50,955 bases of DNA from contig CANQWT010000003.1 of the NCBI GenBank assembly GCA_947627635.1, forward strand, positions 1-50,955, given 5' to 3'. Under the pieces are notes generated by a model. It was not told where the DNA came from. It did not search any database and saw nothing but the letters and a program-made list of their open reading frames with translations. The DNA is from an uncultured Bacilli bacterium. GTDB taxonomy: Bacteria; Bacillota_I; Bacilli_A; RF39; UBA660. The translations under genes and the position numbers were made by a program. Positions 28,147 to 38,237 of the stretch are shown here, piece after piece. The stretch's first letter is position 1, and each line of letters begins with the position of its first letter.

Positions 28147-31100
28147 TTAATTTTCAGGTGTATCATCAATTGATGCTTTATCTTCTTTCTTTTTCTCTAC
28201 TACAGTATCTTGAACAACTTGAGGAACTGGTGGAGCTTTATTTTCGATAGGGTCATTTTCTTCAAGTGGAATACTATCGTCTTTTGCTCCTTGGTCTAGT
28301 TTTTCCTGTTCTTCTTGCGAGACCATTTCCTCCTGTTCTAAAATAGGAGACTGTTCTTTTGATGGAGAAAGTTCTTCTTGCTTGCTAGGTGGTGTTTTAT
28401 CTTCTTCATTTGGAAGAGGCTCTTGCCTGTTATTTTGTGTATTGCTAGGTTCAACTTGTTTCTCTTCTTTATTTTCTTCTTTTAAAGGTTGGTCTTCAAC
28501 AACTTCTTCTAAAGAAGTATCATCTTGAATAATTTCCTCTTCTTGTTCAATAATATTCATAGCACTAGCACTCTTAAGAGCAATTCCTTGTGGTGCTTCT
28601 TTTGTAATAGTTAAAGGTCCTACAGTTTGTTGCTTACTACTATCATAAACAAGTCCTGTAAACTCATTCGTACCATTTTTTAGAGCATAGTATACTTTTC
28701 TACGAACATTAGCACTTTCCTTAAATTGTCTTGCAGCAGAAATGATTTTATTTCGTTCATTCTTTTCAGCATCACTATTACCTGGATATTTTTCCCAAGC
28801 AAGTTTTTCTTGAGCAATGACATATTCAGCATCTTTTTTAAGAGCTTCATAGAATTCATTAAAGATTTGGTCTACATCAATGATTTGAATATCTTGAAGA
28901 TGATTTTCAACTTCACTAAATCTCATCTTTTTATACTTTTCAAAGGTCATAGATGTATCGTTTGTAATTCTTTGTAGAGCCATTAAATCTGTTTTATAGT
29001 TTTTATATTTACCATTTTCAGTTGAATGGATATTACTATAATATTCGATATAGCCATTATCATAACCTTTATATCCTAACATTTCATAAGCAAACCATTT
29101 AAGACTATAAGAATCAGGTCTTCCATAATCGTTATGAGGTTGATACCAATGAGCTTTATAAATATTTTCTCCACCATAACGGTTATCTGTATAAGTTGAA
29201 TAAATCACACTTGGGAAGATGACTAATTGATTATCGTATAAATCATCGACTGTTTCAAGCTGCATGTTTTGATATTGTTCCTCATCAATTGCTTGATAAA
29301 GTGTGTACTTATAATTGAGGTGATTTTCATCTCCTGTGTATTTACCTTCATTTGGATAAGATACTTGAACCGCAATTTTAGACTGCTCTAGTGGAGAAAG
29401 TTCTAGGAATGCTTTTCCTTCAAGATAGTCCATAATATAAATTGTTTCAAAGACCTTTTTATAGAAATCATGAATTTCACTAGGACTATCAATTCTATCT
29501 GGTGTCAAATTGGCACTGATATTGGACTTTGTTCCTTGAAGGTTTCTTGAAAGGTTCATGACAATATCTCCATCTCCAAAGGATTGTGTCAAGTTTCCAT
29601 CGGCATAGTCTTCTCCTCCACCATCAAATCTTCGACTATTATTTTTAAGGAAGAGCCTTGCATCCATATTATGGGCAGTTTCATGTGACCATGTATGGAA
29701 AGTGTATTCACTACCTTGGTCAAGGCGACCATCTAATAAACCTTCAACACGCCAAATGATATAAAGTCCATTCGCAGTCGCAGCATTATAATCATTATAA
29801 GCCCATTGTCCAATTACTTCATTGAAGTTTTTATGGAATGGTTCTTCTGTTGTATATGGATTTTGGAAGACTGTATTGCCATTGGCATCAAGGGTGTAAC
29901 GTTTATCAATTTGAATAGTGTTAATGTCATTTAGATACTTCACATCCCCTAAAATTTCATAGGCATTGGTGTAATACTCTTTCATTCTAGAAGCATAACT
30001 TTCTATACGAGCTCTTAATAATTCCTGTTCTTGAGTATCATCAGGATTTGTTGTATAGGTTCTTTGAGCTCCTATAATAAATTGTGTTGGTGTAGAAATA
30101 ATATAAGCAGCATTTTCTGGTAAGGTTAGAATTGGAAGTGTATAGTTGTACCAGTTAGAGTTGTAACCATTATCTTGATATTTCATATGGTCCCATAGAG
30201 TATAGTGAATATTTTGATTTAAGTCTACACTCTGTTCTGTCAAATAACCCTTAAAGGTTTTTGCTACCCAACGGTCTGGTTCTAAATCAGTCAGAGTTGT
30301 TACATAGTACTCTAATAATTCAGGAATGTTTTTTAAAGTAGTATACTTTGCAAACATTCTTTCATAAGTCGTATTGGTTTGACCTGTTTGTAAGTTTCTA
30401 TCATCTGATAGGAATGATAAAGCAATATCATATGGATTCATCTTTTCATGGAAGCCTGTTCCGTGGAAAAGAAGTAAATCGCTTAGTTTTATTCCTTCGA
30501 ATGATACATCATAGAAACGGTTCAAATAGTTATAAACATATAGAACTTTCTCTAATTTTTGGTCCTTTTTGATTTCTCTTTCTAGGTAGTTATCAATACC
30601 TTCATGAGAAATAGTATTCGTATAGTTACTATTTGCAATGAACTTGAGGGCAAATTCACGAAGGTTCTTTTTCGTAACTTCATTATAGTAATCACGATAA
30701 AGTCGACTATCACTTGTCTCTGTTAAAGTATCCAAGTTGTCTTCATAAGTTAACCCTTCAAGATAAGTTGTAATATGATTTACAAGAGTTGAGTTTTCAT
30801 CAATGACATAATGGTTAAAGGTGTAGTCAAGTTTTAAATCTTGAATTCGATAACTTACAACCATATCATATGTATTATCATAACGAACTGAATAGGTAAG
30901 ACTTTCTTGGTCTTTGAAAATAATCTTGATTTTAGAAATCTTATTTGGAGATGCAGTTGTTAAGTAACTTACAAGATGGTTTTCTTGGTCTACTGGAATA
31001 ATGTGAGTAATTTCTTTGGTTCTAAAAGGATGAGTATCACTGATATTTGAAGCACTCTTCACAATTTTAGTATTATTATAAAATGGCATAAGTTTTCGTA

Positions 31101-34100
31101 AGTTTTGATAGAGGAGCTCTTCATTTTCATCGTATAATTCTCCTACTTCTTCTACGTCTACACTGCTGACCTTTTCAAGGTTAAAAGTCGGTGTATTTTC
31201 ATAAGATACATTTTTTAAATTCCAAATTGTACGATTAAATTGAGCTTTATCAAATAAGGCTTGATTCACATCTTTTGCTTCAATAGTAGTAACTCCAGTT
31301 TGGGTAAAGGTATCATTCTCCCCTTTTAAATAAGCGTTTCCTGAACTTTCCTTATATCCACTTATAAATTTATGAGTAATATTTCCTGATAATTTGTTCA
31401 AACTGATATTATTTTTAACAGTAGTATTTCCTGATGCACAAGCAAATCCGCAAGAAACTGTCGCAGAACTATTGTATAGATTTACTTTGGCATAGTTATT
31501 TTCTAAGGTTGAAGTTCCTTGAACATTTCCAATGAAACCACTTACGAAATTCCATGATGCTGAAAGACTACCTACAATATAGTTATTCTTCACAATAGAA
31601 TTTTCTATATAGCCAACAAAGCCACCAACAGTTTGAGCAAGCCAGACTGTATTGATATTGAAATTTGTAACTTTACATTCTTCGATGGTTGTATGATTTG
31701 TGACTTTTCCTAGTAAAGTTCCTGATGTTGTAGTCATCGCAGTGTTTGTAAAGTCATCAATTAAAACAGCTTTAATCGTAGAACTTGTAGCGGTATTTGC
31801 TAAAGTTCCATGAGAATTACTATCGCTTAAACGCACAGTTGAAAAGCGAAGATTTTCTATGGTTGCGCCATTTAAACTATTGAATAATGGTTTCTTTAAG
31901 TTTTGAATTCGATACCCTTGTCCATCCAAAGTTCCTTTAAACTCAATATTGATTAAAGCAGTATCTTCACTTGAAATAGAAGATGCATCTAAATCATGAG
32001 TTAACATGAAATGTCCAGAAGGGTTCTTTTTAATTCGTTCTATCAACTCACTAAAGGTTTCTGGATGATTTTCATTGATGGCAATATTTCCTTGAATTTT
32101 TCCAAAATCAATTCTAAGATTTGTAGTTTCTTTTTCCTTTGTTACATATTGATAATCAAGAAGTAAAACAAGTTTACCATTTTGATTTACAACTTTTTTA
32201 ATCTTGCTATAGACTGTAGGCATTTCTTTCATGCTTATCTTTACAAAGTAGTCTTCTAAATGGTCTTGTAATGTACTTACATTGATTTCTTCTATAGCTG
32301 TTGTCGCATCATCTTGTTTTTGATAAAGAGTAATATCTTCAATATTTCGTAGTTCAATATAATTTTGGTCTAAAGAAATCACTTCATCTAAAAGAACAGC
32401 TTCTTCTTCATTCTCATGATTTTCACTACTTTGGTCTTTATCATAGGTTGCTTCTACGAATACATAATATCTTAAAAGTCCATCTTTTCTATCAATTGTA
32501 ATTGTATCTTGATATGGAAGAGCAAATACTTTGTTATGGTCTTCGTCAAAAATGTTGACTTGAACTTGATTTTCCACTTTTCCCATAATTGTTTGGTCAT
32601 CATCTTTTAAAGTGAAATGTAATTGAATTTGTTTTTCTTCTACTTGGTATTTGAAGTCTTCAATGGTAACAGGTGTTTTTAAAACTTCTAATTCTGTTTG
32701 AGCTTTTTTCTTTAAAGAAATTGTCTTACCATTACTTAAAGTGATTGTATCAATTGTAATCTTTTTACTTCCTGCAGTTTTATAACTTGTTAAAGTTACT
32801 TGATATGTATCTTCTTTCTTTAGAACAGGATATTCTTCTTTCCCAACAAAGATACTAGAAAGGTCTAAATTGTGTACTTGATTTAAGCCTTCTACTTGGA
32901 AAGTTAGTGGTACTTCTTCTCCTTTTTCAAAGAACGTATTGTTTTTCTCACTTTCAGTCTTTAAATTTACAAGAACTATTTTATCATATTCTTTTGTATC
33001 ATAAAGACCATAAGTCTTCTCATGAATAAGAGTATGCTTATATTGATTTTGTTCTGTTGCTTCACCTTTTAATGTGTTTGTATCTAAGTCATAGTCTCCA
33101 TAGAAATGAAGGATGAGTTCTTCATCTTGTGGAAGATTTTCAAACGTAACGGTGTTTTCTCCTTTGTGAATTGGTTTTGTTGTTTGGGCAAGTTCTACTT
33201 CTCCACCAGTAAAGCCTCCTTTATCATCAGAAACAGTAAAGGAGAACGTTGCACTTTTCAAATCATAGTCTTCTTTTACAATTCTAAAGTCTTCAATTTT
33301 TGGCTGGTCTTTTAAGACATCAATTTGGGTAATAACAGGTTGAACTGAGAAAAATTCACGTTGATTATGATTATAGTCTTCATATTGTAATTGTACTCTT
33401 GTAGCTTCTAGATTCACGATACCTGATTCACTTGGGACAGTAAAACTTACAACAGAGGTAAAGCCTGTTTTTTGATTTGCATCATAATTAAGACCATTGA
33501 TAGTGATACTAGAGACTTTGTTGTAATTATGGCTTTCTTTAAAACGACTAGATACAGAAATTTCATAAGTAACTTCATATTTCTTTTGATTTTTAACAGG
33601 ATAAACAGTAGAAACTGAAACTTTTTGAATAGCAATATCAATTTGAGTGAGTATTTCTTCTTCACCAATATTTTTATCTGTATAAGTATGACGGTCTGTT
33701 CCTAAGTTATAGGTTGCTAAGAATTTGACTTTATAACGACCATCTCCACTATTTTGATAAGACAAAGTAAAGGATTTTCCTACTTCAATGTCTTTTTTTG
33801 TATCAATGGTTTTCCCTGCTGAATCTACTAAAATGGCAGTCAAAGAAGAAAGCGTATCATCATTATCTTGAAGTCTATAAGAAACTGTAATATTTTTCTC
33901 TTCAGCATTATCTTTTAAAGTAATATCTGTAATTAGAGGCGCATGTTTTAAAACGGTATAAGTCAATTCTTCCATCTCATAATCTTGGTGGATGTGAAAT
34001 GATTTTAAATTTTCTAAAACAATTTGTTCAATTGTTAAACTTTTCTTACCAAATTGAGAGGTATTCAAATCAGTTAAAGCAATTTCATAATAATCATCTT

Positions 34101-35838
34101 GATTTAGAGTTACATCATGTTCTTTACCATCAATAACAATATACTCTACTTTTAAATTTTTAAGATTACTACTAGAGAAAGTAATTTTTGGAATTGCACC
34201 TTTTTCTAAAATATCTGTAATGGTAAAGTCTTGAGCTGTAAATTGATAGTTACTGGCAATACTAAAAGTATGACGATAAAGTTCTACATTTTCACTATAA
34301 TTTTCTTCTGTTTCTTGATTGAGAGTATTGCTATCAAGGTCATAAGAAGCTGTTACTAAAATGGTATAAGTTATATCTTCTTCAAAGGTCTGTTCAAAAT
34401 GGTTATTTTTACCAATTTTTTCCTTTAATACTTCTTTTCCTTGGTCATCTAAAACTACAACTTGTCCTTCTTGAAAAGCATTATCTTTATCTTCTAAAGT
34501 AAAGTTAAACGTATGATTTTCATCATCAATATTGAATAAGTCTACTTTTGGAGCTTGTTTTAAAACTTCTTTTTGTAATTTGACATGACTATCAATTTCA
34601 CGATGATTACTTAATAAAACTTGATTGACTTCAAATGTATATACTCCTGCTTTTTTAGGAATATCAACTGTCACCATATAGGTTGTACCGTTATGAATTG
34701 CATCATAATACTTACCATTGATTTTGATTTTTAGGATTTCTTCAGTTGGAGACACACTTCCATTAAAGTAAAGTACTGCCTTACCATCTTGTTTCGCAAT
34801 ATATACACTTTCGTTTTCTTTTTCTTTTAAAGTCACTTTGTATTGAATATCTTCTGTAGTACTTCCTGCACTACCTCCAGCATCTTCAATATCTACTGTT
34901 CCATCGTTATTGACATCATAGTCGAAATGATTTTGTGATGGTGATGATGGTTTTGAAGCAACTTTTTTAGGACTTGTTTTTGGATTACGAGAAGTACTAG
35001 AAGATGTCATGCTTTGGCTTTCTTTATTTTCCTCTTGTTTTGTTCCTTCAATATCAATTAAATATTCTAAAATCTCTTTCGCATCATCATAGGTTTGCTG
35101 TCCATCTTTATTCACATCTTTCTTATGATTATTGATGATTAAAAGAATAATAAATAGAACAAATAAGATACCAAAAGCACTTACTAAAATGTTCCATAAA
35201 GTCTTTTTGTTTTTCTTACATGTTCGAACATAAATCGCAGAACATAAAAGAATAATCATACTAATTACTAGAACAACTAGAATCGGTTTCGTTGTAAAAG
35301 TAGTAAGTAATGCTTCTTCTTGTTCAACAACTTGATGAGCTTGATAGTTTGGTACTACCTCATCAGATGACGCATCTTTTGTTACTAAAACTTTAGTAGA
35401 AACTTTATCAAAAGTCATTTTTTGGTTGCCATCAGAAGCAGAAATATTTGTAAGTCCAATATTCGTACTTCCTACATGAGCATCTTTCTTCACTTTCAAA
35501 TGAACTTGGAATAATTTTCCAGAAATTTCTCCTGTTTTGTTGATAAATCCAAATTTATCTGTAGTAGAGTTATAGCTCACATCTAAAGTATTATCTACTG
35601 GTTCTAAGTTTTCACTCGTCATCTCTTGAAAAACAGATTTATCATAACTTAGTGTTGCCATAAATGCATACAATTTCATATCACTTGATACTTCTGCAGT
35701 TACAACTACTTCATCCCCGATTTCTAAGTCACTTTTATCTGTCTTCAAAATCAGTTTTTCTTTGGCAAAAATTGGTAATGGCATCACTGTAAGTACCAAA
35801 ATAAAAACGAATAAATAGGAAAACAATCTTTTCTTCAT
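28147..35838 (-). CDS. Giant secreted M26-like zinc metalloprotease (ZmpB/IgA1-protease-like C-terminus) with cohesin-like and dockerin-like N-terminal modules
   Basis: Signal peptide; cohesin-like domain aa ~27-155; two TMs aa ~185-236; dockerin-like DVNKDGQQTYDDAKEILEYL and DVNNDGTVDIEDA; four or more beta-repeat units; GGFVGYIENS GLUG-like region; WSHETAHNMDARLF-x-GGGED zinc motif. Confidence 0.9.
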   Translation of the reverse strand: MKKRLFSYLFVFILVLTVMPLPIFAKEKLILKTDKSDLEIGDEVVVTAEVSSDMKLYAFMATLSYDKSVFQEMTSENLEPVDNTLDVSYNSTTDKFGFINKTGEISGKLFQVHLKVKKDAHVGSTNIGLTNISASDGNQKMTFDKVSTKVLVTKDASSDEVVPNYQAHQVVEQEEALLTTFTTKPILVVLVISMIILLCSAIYVRTCKKNKKTLWNILVSAFGILFVLFIILLIINNHKKDVNKDGQQTYDDAKEILEYLIDIEGTKQEENKESQSMTSSSTSRNPKTSPKKVASKPSSPSQNHFDYDVNNDGTVDIEDAGGSAGSTTEDIQYKVTLKEKENESVYIAKQDGKAVLYFNGSVSPTEEILKIKINGKYYDAIHNGTTYMVTVDIPKKAGVYTFEVNQVLLSNHREIDSHVKLQKEVLKQAPKVDLFNIDDENHTFNFTLEDKDNAFQEGQVVVLDDQGKEVLKEKIGKNNHFEQTFEEDITYTILVTASYDLDSNTLNQETEENYSENVELYRHTFSIASNYQFTAQDFTITDILEKGAIPKITFSSSNLKNLKVEYIVIDGKEHDVTLNQDDYYEIALTDLNTSQFGKKSLTIEQIVLENLKSFHIHQDYEMEELTYTVLKHAPLITDITLKDNAEEKNITVSYRLQDNDDTLSSLTAILVDSAGKTIDTKKDIEVGKSFTLSYQNSGDGRYKVKFLATYNLGTDRHTYTDKNIGEEEILTQIDIAIQKVSVSTVYPVKNQKKYEVTYEISVSSRFKESHNYNKVSSITINGLNYDANQKTGFTSVVSFTVPSESGIVNLEATRVQLQYEDYNHNQREFFSVQPVITQIDVLKDQPKIEDFRIVKEDYDLKSATFSFTVSDDKGGFTGGEVELAQTTKPIHKGENTVTFENLPQDEELILHFYGDYDLDTNTLKGEATEQNQYKHTLIHEKTYGLYDTKEYDKIVLVNLKTESEKNNTFFEKGEEVPLTFQVEGLNQVHNLDLSSIFVGKEEYPVLKKEDTYQVTLTSYKTAGSKKITIDTITLSNGKTISLKKKAQTELEVLKTPVTIEDFKYQVEEKQIQLHFTLKDDDQTIMGKVENQVQVNIFDEDHNKVFALPYQDTITIDRKDGLLRYYVFVEATYDKDQSSENHENEEEAVLLDEVISLDQNYIELRNIEDITLYQKQDDATTAIEEINVSTLQDHLEDYFVKISMKEMPTVYSKIKKVVNQNGKLVLLLDYQYVTKEKETTNLRIDFGKIQGNIAINENHPETFSELIERIKKNPSGHFMLTHDLDASSISSEDTALINIEFKGTLDGQGYRIQNLKKPLFNSLNGATIENLRFSTVRLSDSNSHGTLANTATSSTIKAVLIDDFTNTAMTTTSGTLLGKVTNHTTIEECKVTNFNINTVWLAQTVGGFVGYIENSIVKNNYIVGSLSASWNFVSGFIGNVQGTSTLENNYAKVNLYNSSATVSCGFACASGNTTVKNNISLNKLSGNITHKFISGYKESSGNAYLKGENDTFTQTGVTTIEAKDVNQALFDKAQFNRTIWNLKNVSYENTPTFNLEKVSSVDVEEVGELYDENEELLYQNLRKLMPFYNNTKIVKSASNISDTHPFRTKEITHIIPVDQENHLVSYLTTASPNKISKIKIIFKDQESLTYSVRYDNTYDMVVSYRIQDLKLDYTFNHYVIDENSTLVNHITTYLEGLTYEDNLDTLTETSDSRLYRDYYNEVTKKNLREFALKFIANSNYTNTISHEGIDNYLEREIKKDQKLEKVLYVYNYLNRFYDVSFEGIKLSDLLLFHGTGFHEKMNPYDIALSFLSDDRNLQTGQTNTTYERMFAKYTTLKNIPELLEYYVTTLTDLEPDRWVAKTFKGYLTEQSVDLNQNIHYTLWDHMKYQDNGYNSNWYNYTLPILTLPENAAYIISTPTQFIIGAQRTYTTNPDDTQEQELLRARIESYASRMKEYYTNAYEILGDVKYLNDINTIQIDKRYTLDANGNTVFQNPYTTEEPFHKNFNEVIGQWAYNDYNAATANGLYIIWRVEGLLDGRLDQGSEYTFHTWSHETAHNMDARLFLKNNSRRFDGGGEDYADGNLTQSFGDGDIVMNLSRNLQGTKSNISANLTPDRIDSPSEIHDFYKKVFETIYIMDYLEGKAFLELSPLEQSKIAVQVSYPNEGKYTGDENHLNYKYTLYQAIDEEQYQNMQLETVDDLYDNQLVIFPSVIYSTYTDNRYGGENIYKAHWYQPHNDYGRPDSYSLKWFAYEMLGYKGYDNGYIEYYSNIHSTENGKYKNYKTDLMALQRITNDTSMTFEKYKKMRFSEVENHLQDIQIIDVDQIFNEFYEALKKDAEYVIAQEKLAWEKYPGNSDAEKNERNKIISAARQFKESANVRRKVYYALKNGTNEFTGLVYDSSKQQTVGPLTITKEAPQGIALKSASAMNIIEQEEEIIQDDTSLEEVVEDQPLKEENKEEKQVEPSNTQNNRQEPLPNEEDKTPPSKQEELSPSKEQSPILEQEEMVSQEEQEKLDQGAKDDSIPLEENDPIENKAPPVPQVVQDTVVEKKKEDKASIDDTPEN

Positions 35839-35879
35839 GACTTTACCTCCAAATTACTATAATATATCAAAACAATATG

Positions 35880-35899
35880 TTTTATATTCTAATATAAAA
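35880..35899. repeat. Near-perfect palindrome upstream of giant protease gene
   Basis: TTTTATATT-CT-AATATAAAA, 41-62 nt upstream of the ATG. Confidence 0.6.
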
Positions 35900-35963
35900 T
35901 AAGGATTTTTACAAGAGATGAGAGGTATTTTATGATAACTTAGCACTAATTTTATCTTCTATT

Positions 35964-37160
35964 TTAATTATTATTTTCAAAAGATAAGAACTTGTTATTA
36001 TGCCACATCAAATATCTTTTTCTACCATCATTCATCAATTGATCATCTAACTTCATATGAGCATCAATATTTGTCAATTTTCTATCACTATCACTTAACA
36101 ATTTGGATATCATGATCTTGCCAGTTTGAAAATCAAAAGATATTAAACCAGAATCAAATAATTTATCATGTTGAGCACACAATAATAATCCATTATTGTT
36201 ATCTGCTTTTTCATAGATATTTGATAGTGCTGCATCTTGAATATGACTGGCAACTAATAGTGTTTCATTTTCTATACCACACAACCAGCAATGACTTCCA
36301 TATTCTCTTTTTAATCTTTCTTTAAAAATCAATTGTGTTTGTGATAATCTAACAGATTCATTGACAACACGATTTCCTGCGATACCAAATTTTTTAGATA
36401 GGTTTTCTATTATCTTTTCTTCTTTTTCATATTCAGAGATTAAACGTTTATCCGAGATATCCAATTTATAATTTTCATCAAAAATCCCATGAATAAGAGC
36501 CTCTTTTATAAAATGAATTTTTCCATTCTTAACATATGCATACTTTAAAAAACATAATAATTGAATTAAACTTGGAACTCTATTACCTGCTGTACTTGCA
36601 CCATTACCATTTCTTATATACGAAGTATGAGTATAAAATTCACAAAGCTCTCCAAATATATCTTCCATAAATTCTGCTTTTTTCAAGATAATTTCATCAT
36701 TTTCTACATGTTCAAGATCTAAAAAAATACACAAATCTTTGAATATAATTGTATTTCTAAACACAGCTTCAAAAACGTTAACTATATTTAAAGCATTTTT
36801 TGATTTTAAATAATCCAAAACTTTTTCAGGACTACTATTGTAATTCAATTCTGGGCCAATTGCATTGTCAGTCAATATGTTATATATCTTAACTCCTGAG
36901 TTTGTTAATCTAGTATTATATATATTTGTATGATTTATTTTAGAAGTCAATTCTATCAAACCTAATCCTATCATAAATTCAATACACCAAGCACTACCAA
37001 TATTATTTTCCATTGAATCATTTCTATTACCAGGTCTATGTCTTAGCATTCCTTCTCCAGCATATATAATATAGTTAAGAATTCTACCAATTTGTGCTGG
37101 ACCAGATAGTAAATTTTTAAATTCAATATTTTGATTGTCAATTTCAATATATTTTTTCAT
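35964..37160 (-). CDS. HNH endonuclease-domain protein, putative restriction endonuclease
   Basis: HCWLCGIENETLLVASHI...NNGLLLCAQHDKLFDSGLISFD (HNH fold with CxxC and H residues); adjacent to two DNA methyltransferases. Confidence 0.85.
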   Translation of the reverse strand: MKKYIEIDNQNIEFKNLLSGPAQIGRILNYIIYAGEGMLRHRPGNRNDSMENNIGSAWCIEFMIGLGLIELTSKINHTNIYNTRLTNSGVKIYNILTDNAIGPELNYNSSPEKVLDYLKSKNALNIVNVFEAVFRNTIIFKDLCIFLDLEHVENDEIILKKAEFMEDIFGELCEFYTHTSYIRNGNGASTAGNRVPSLIQLLCFLKYAYVKNGKIHFIKEALIHGIFDENYKLDISDKRLISEYEKEEKIIENLSKKFGIAGNRVVNESVRLSQTQLIFKERLKREYGSHCWLCGIENETLLVASHIQDAALSNIYEKADNNNGLLLCAQHDKLFDSGLISFDFQTGKIMISKLLSDSDRKLTNIDAHMKLDDQLMNDGRKRYLMWHNNKFLSFENNN

Positions 37161-37169
37161 TTTTCCTCC

Positions 37170-38237
37170 TTAGTTATATGCTACAAATAAGACTTCGTTG
37201 ATTTTTATAGTACCTTTTCCTTGTGTTGAATGTTGATAGTCTTTTTCAATCAATTTATAATGTTTAAATGTTTTAGAAAAAATAAATTCTAATTCATCTA
37301 TCGAAATCAAACCTTTAGTAGAATAGCTTAACACAACTTTCTTATTTTCTTTTGATAAAAATGACAACATTTCTTTAAATTCCTGTTTTACAGTTGACCG
37401 TAGTGAAAAATTAGACATAAATCTATCTGTTCTATATTTAGCTTTAAATTCTAACTTTGGATTATCATATTTAGTAACTGTTTCTAATACGTGATAAAAT
37501 CTTGAATATTGTTCACCAGTATAAGGTGTATCTATATAAACACATGAAACTTTTTTAAACTCTTCTTTTTGAAATAAATCTTTATAATCCATATTAAAGG
37601 CTTTATTTTCAAACTTGCTCATGACTAAAGATGAAAAGTCATCACATTTCACTAACATTTCTTCCCATATACTTTTTGTTCTTAGTTCAACTAATCTTTT
37701 ATGATCTTTAGGAAGATATTGGGCAAAATGTCCAGATGTAGATTCACACTTACTCATTGCATACATCAGTGCAGTTAAATATAAATCTTTTTTATATTCA
37801 TCTTTAATTTGATCAATTGCATATCTTATTGAATCTATTTCACAACACTGAGGTCCTGAAAAGTATGTATCTGTAAAATTATCTTCAAAAAAATGATATA
37901 TTTTTTTACTTTGATTTTTAAAAAAATGCTCTTGTAAATCTAAAATTGCTATATTCTTATCAACAGTTATTTTATTATTTTCAATAATAGCTTTATCAAT
38001 TATATAACTATAGTACTGTATATCATTGGTATAAACAGTATATTTATCTTTTAAAGCATAAGCAATTGCCCCTGTTCCAGACATCAAATCACATATGATA
38101 TCACTTCTTTTAGCAATTTTTCTTATCTCAGGAATAATAAAATCTAATAATCTATTTTTATTGCCCATATATCTAATTGTTTTAATTTGATTATACTTAT
38201 TCATCACTATTTTTCTCCCATATGATAATATTATCAT
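37170..38237 (-). CDS. DNA adenine methyltransferase (D12-class-like)
   Basis: IRYMGNKNRLLDFIIPEI (motif X), ICDLMSGTGAIAYAL (motif I), CVYIDTPYTGEQYSRFYH (motif IV variant). Likely start at internal MNKYNQ (38204). Confidence 0.88.
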   Translation of the reverse strand: MIILSYGRKIVMNKYNQIKTIRYMGNKNRLLDFIIPEIRKIAKRSDIICDLMSGTGAIAYALKDKYTVYTNDIQYYSYIIDKAIIENNKITVDKNIAILDLQEHFFKNQSKKIYHFFEDNFTDTYFSGPQCCEIDSIRYAIDQIKDEYKKDLYLTALMYAMSKCESTSGHFAQYLPKDHKRLVELRTKSIWEEMLVKCDDFSSLVMSKFENKAFNMDYKDLFQKEEFKKVSCVYIDTPYTGEQYSRFYHVLETVTKYDNPKLEFKAKYRTDRFMSNFSLRSTVKQEFKEMLSFLSKENKKVVLSYSTKGLISIDELEFIFSKTFKHYKLIEKDYQHSTQGKGTIKINEVLFVAYN

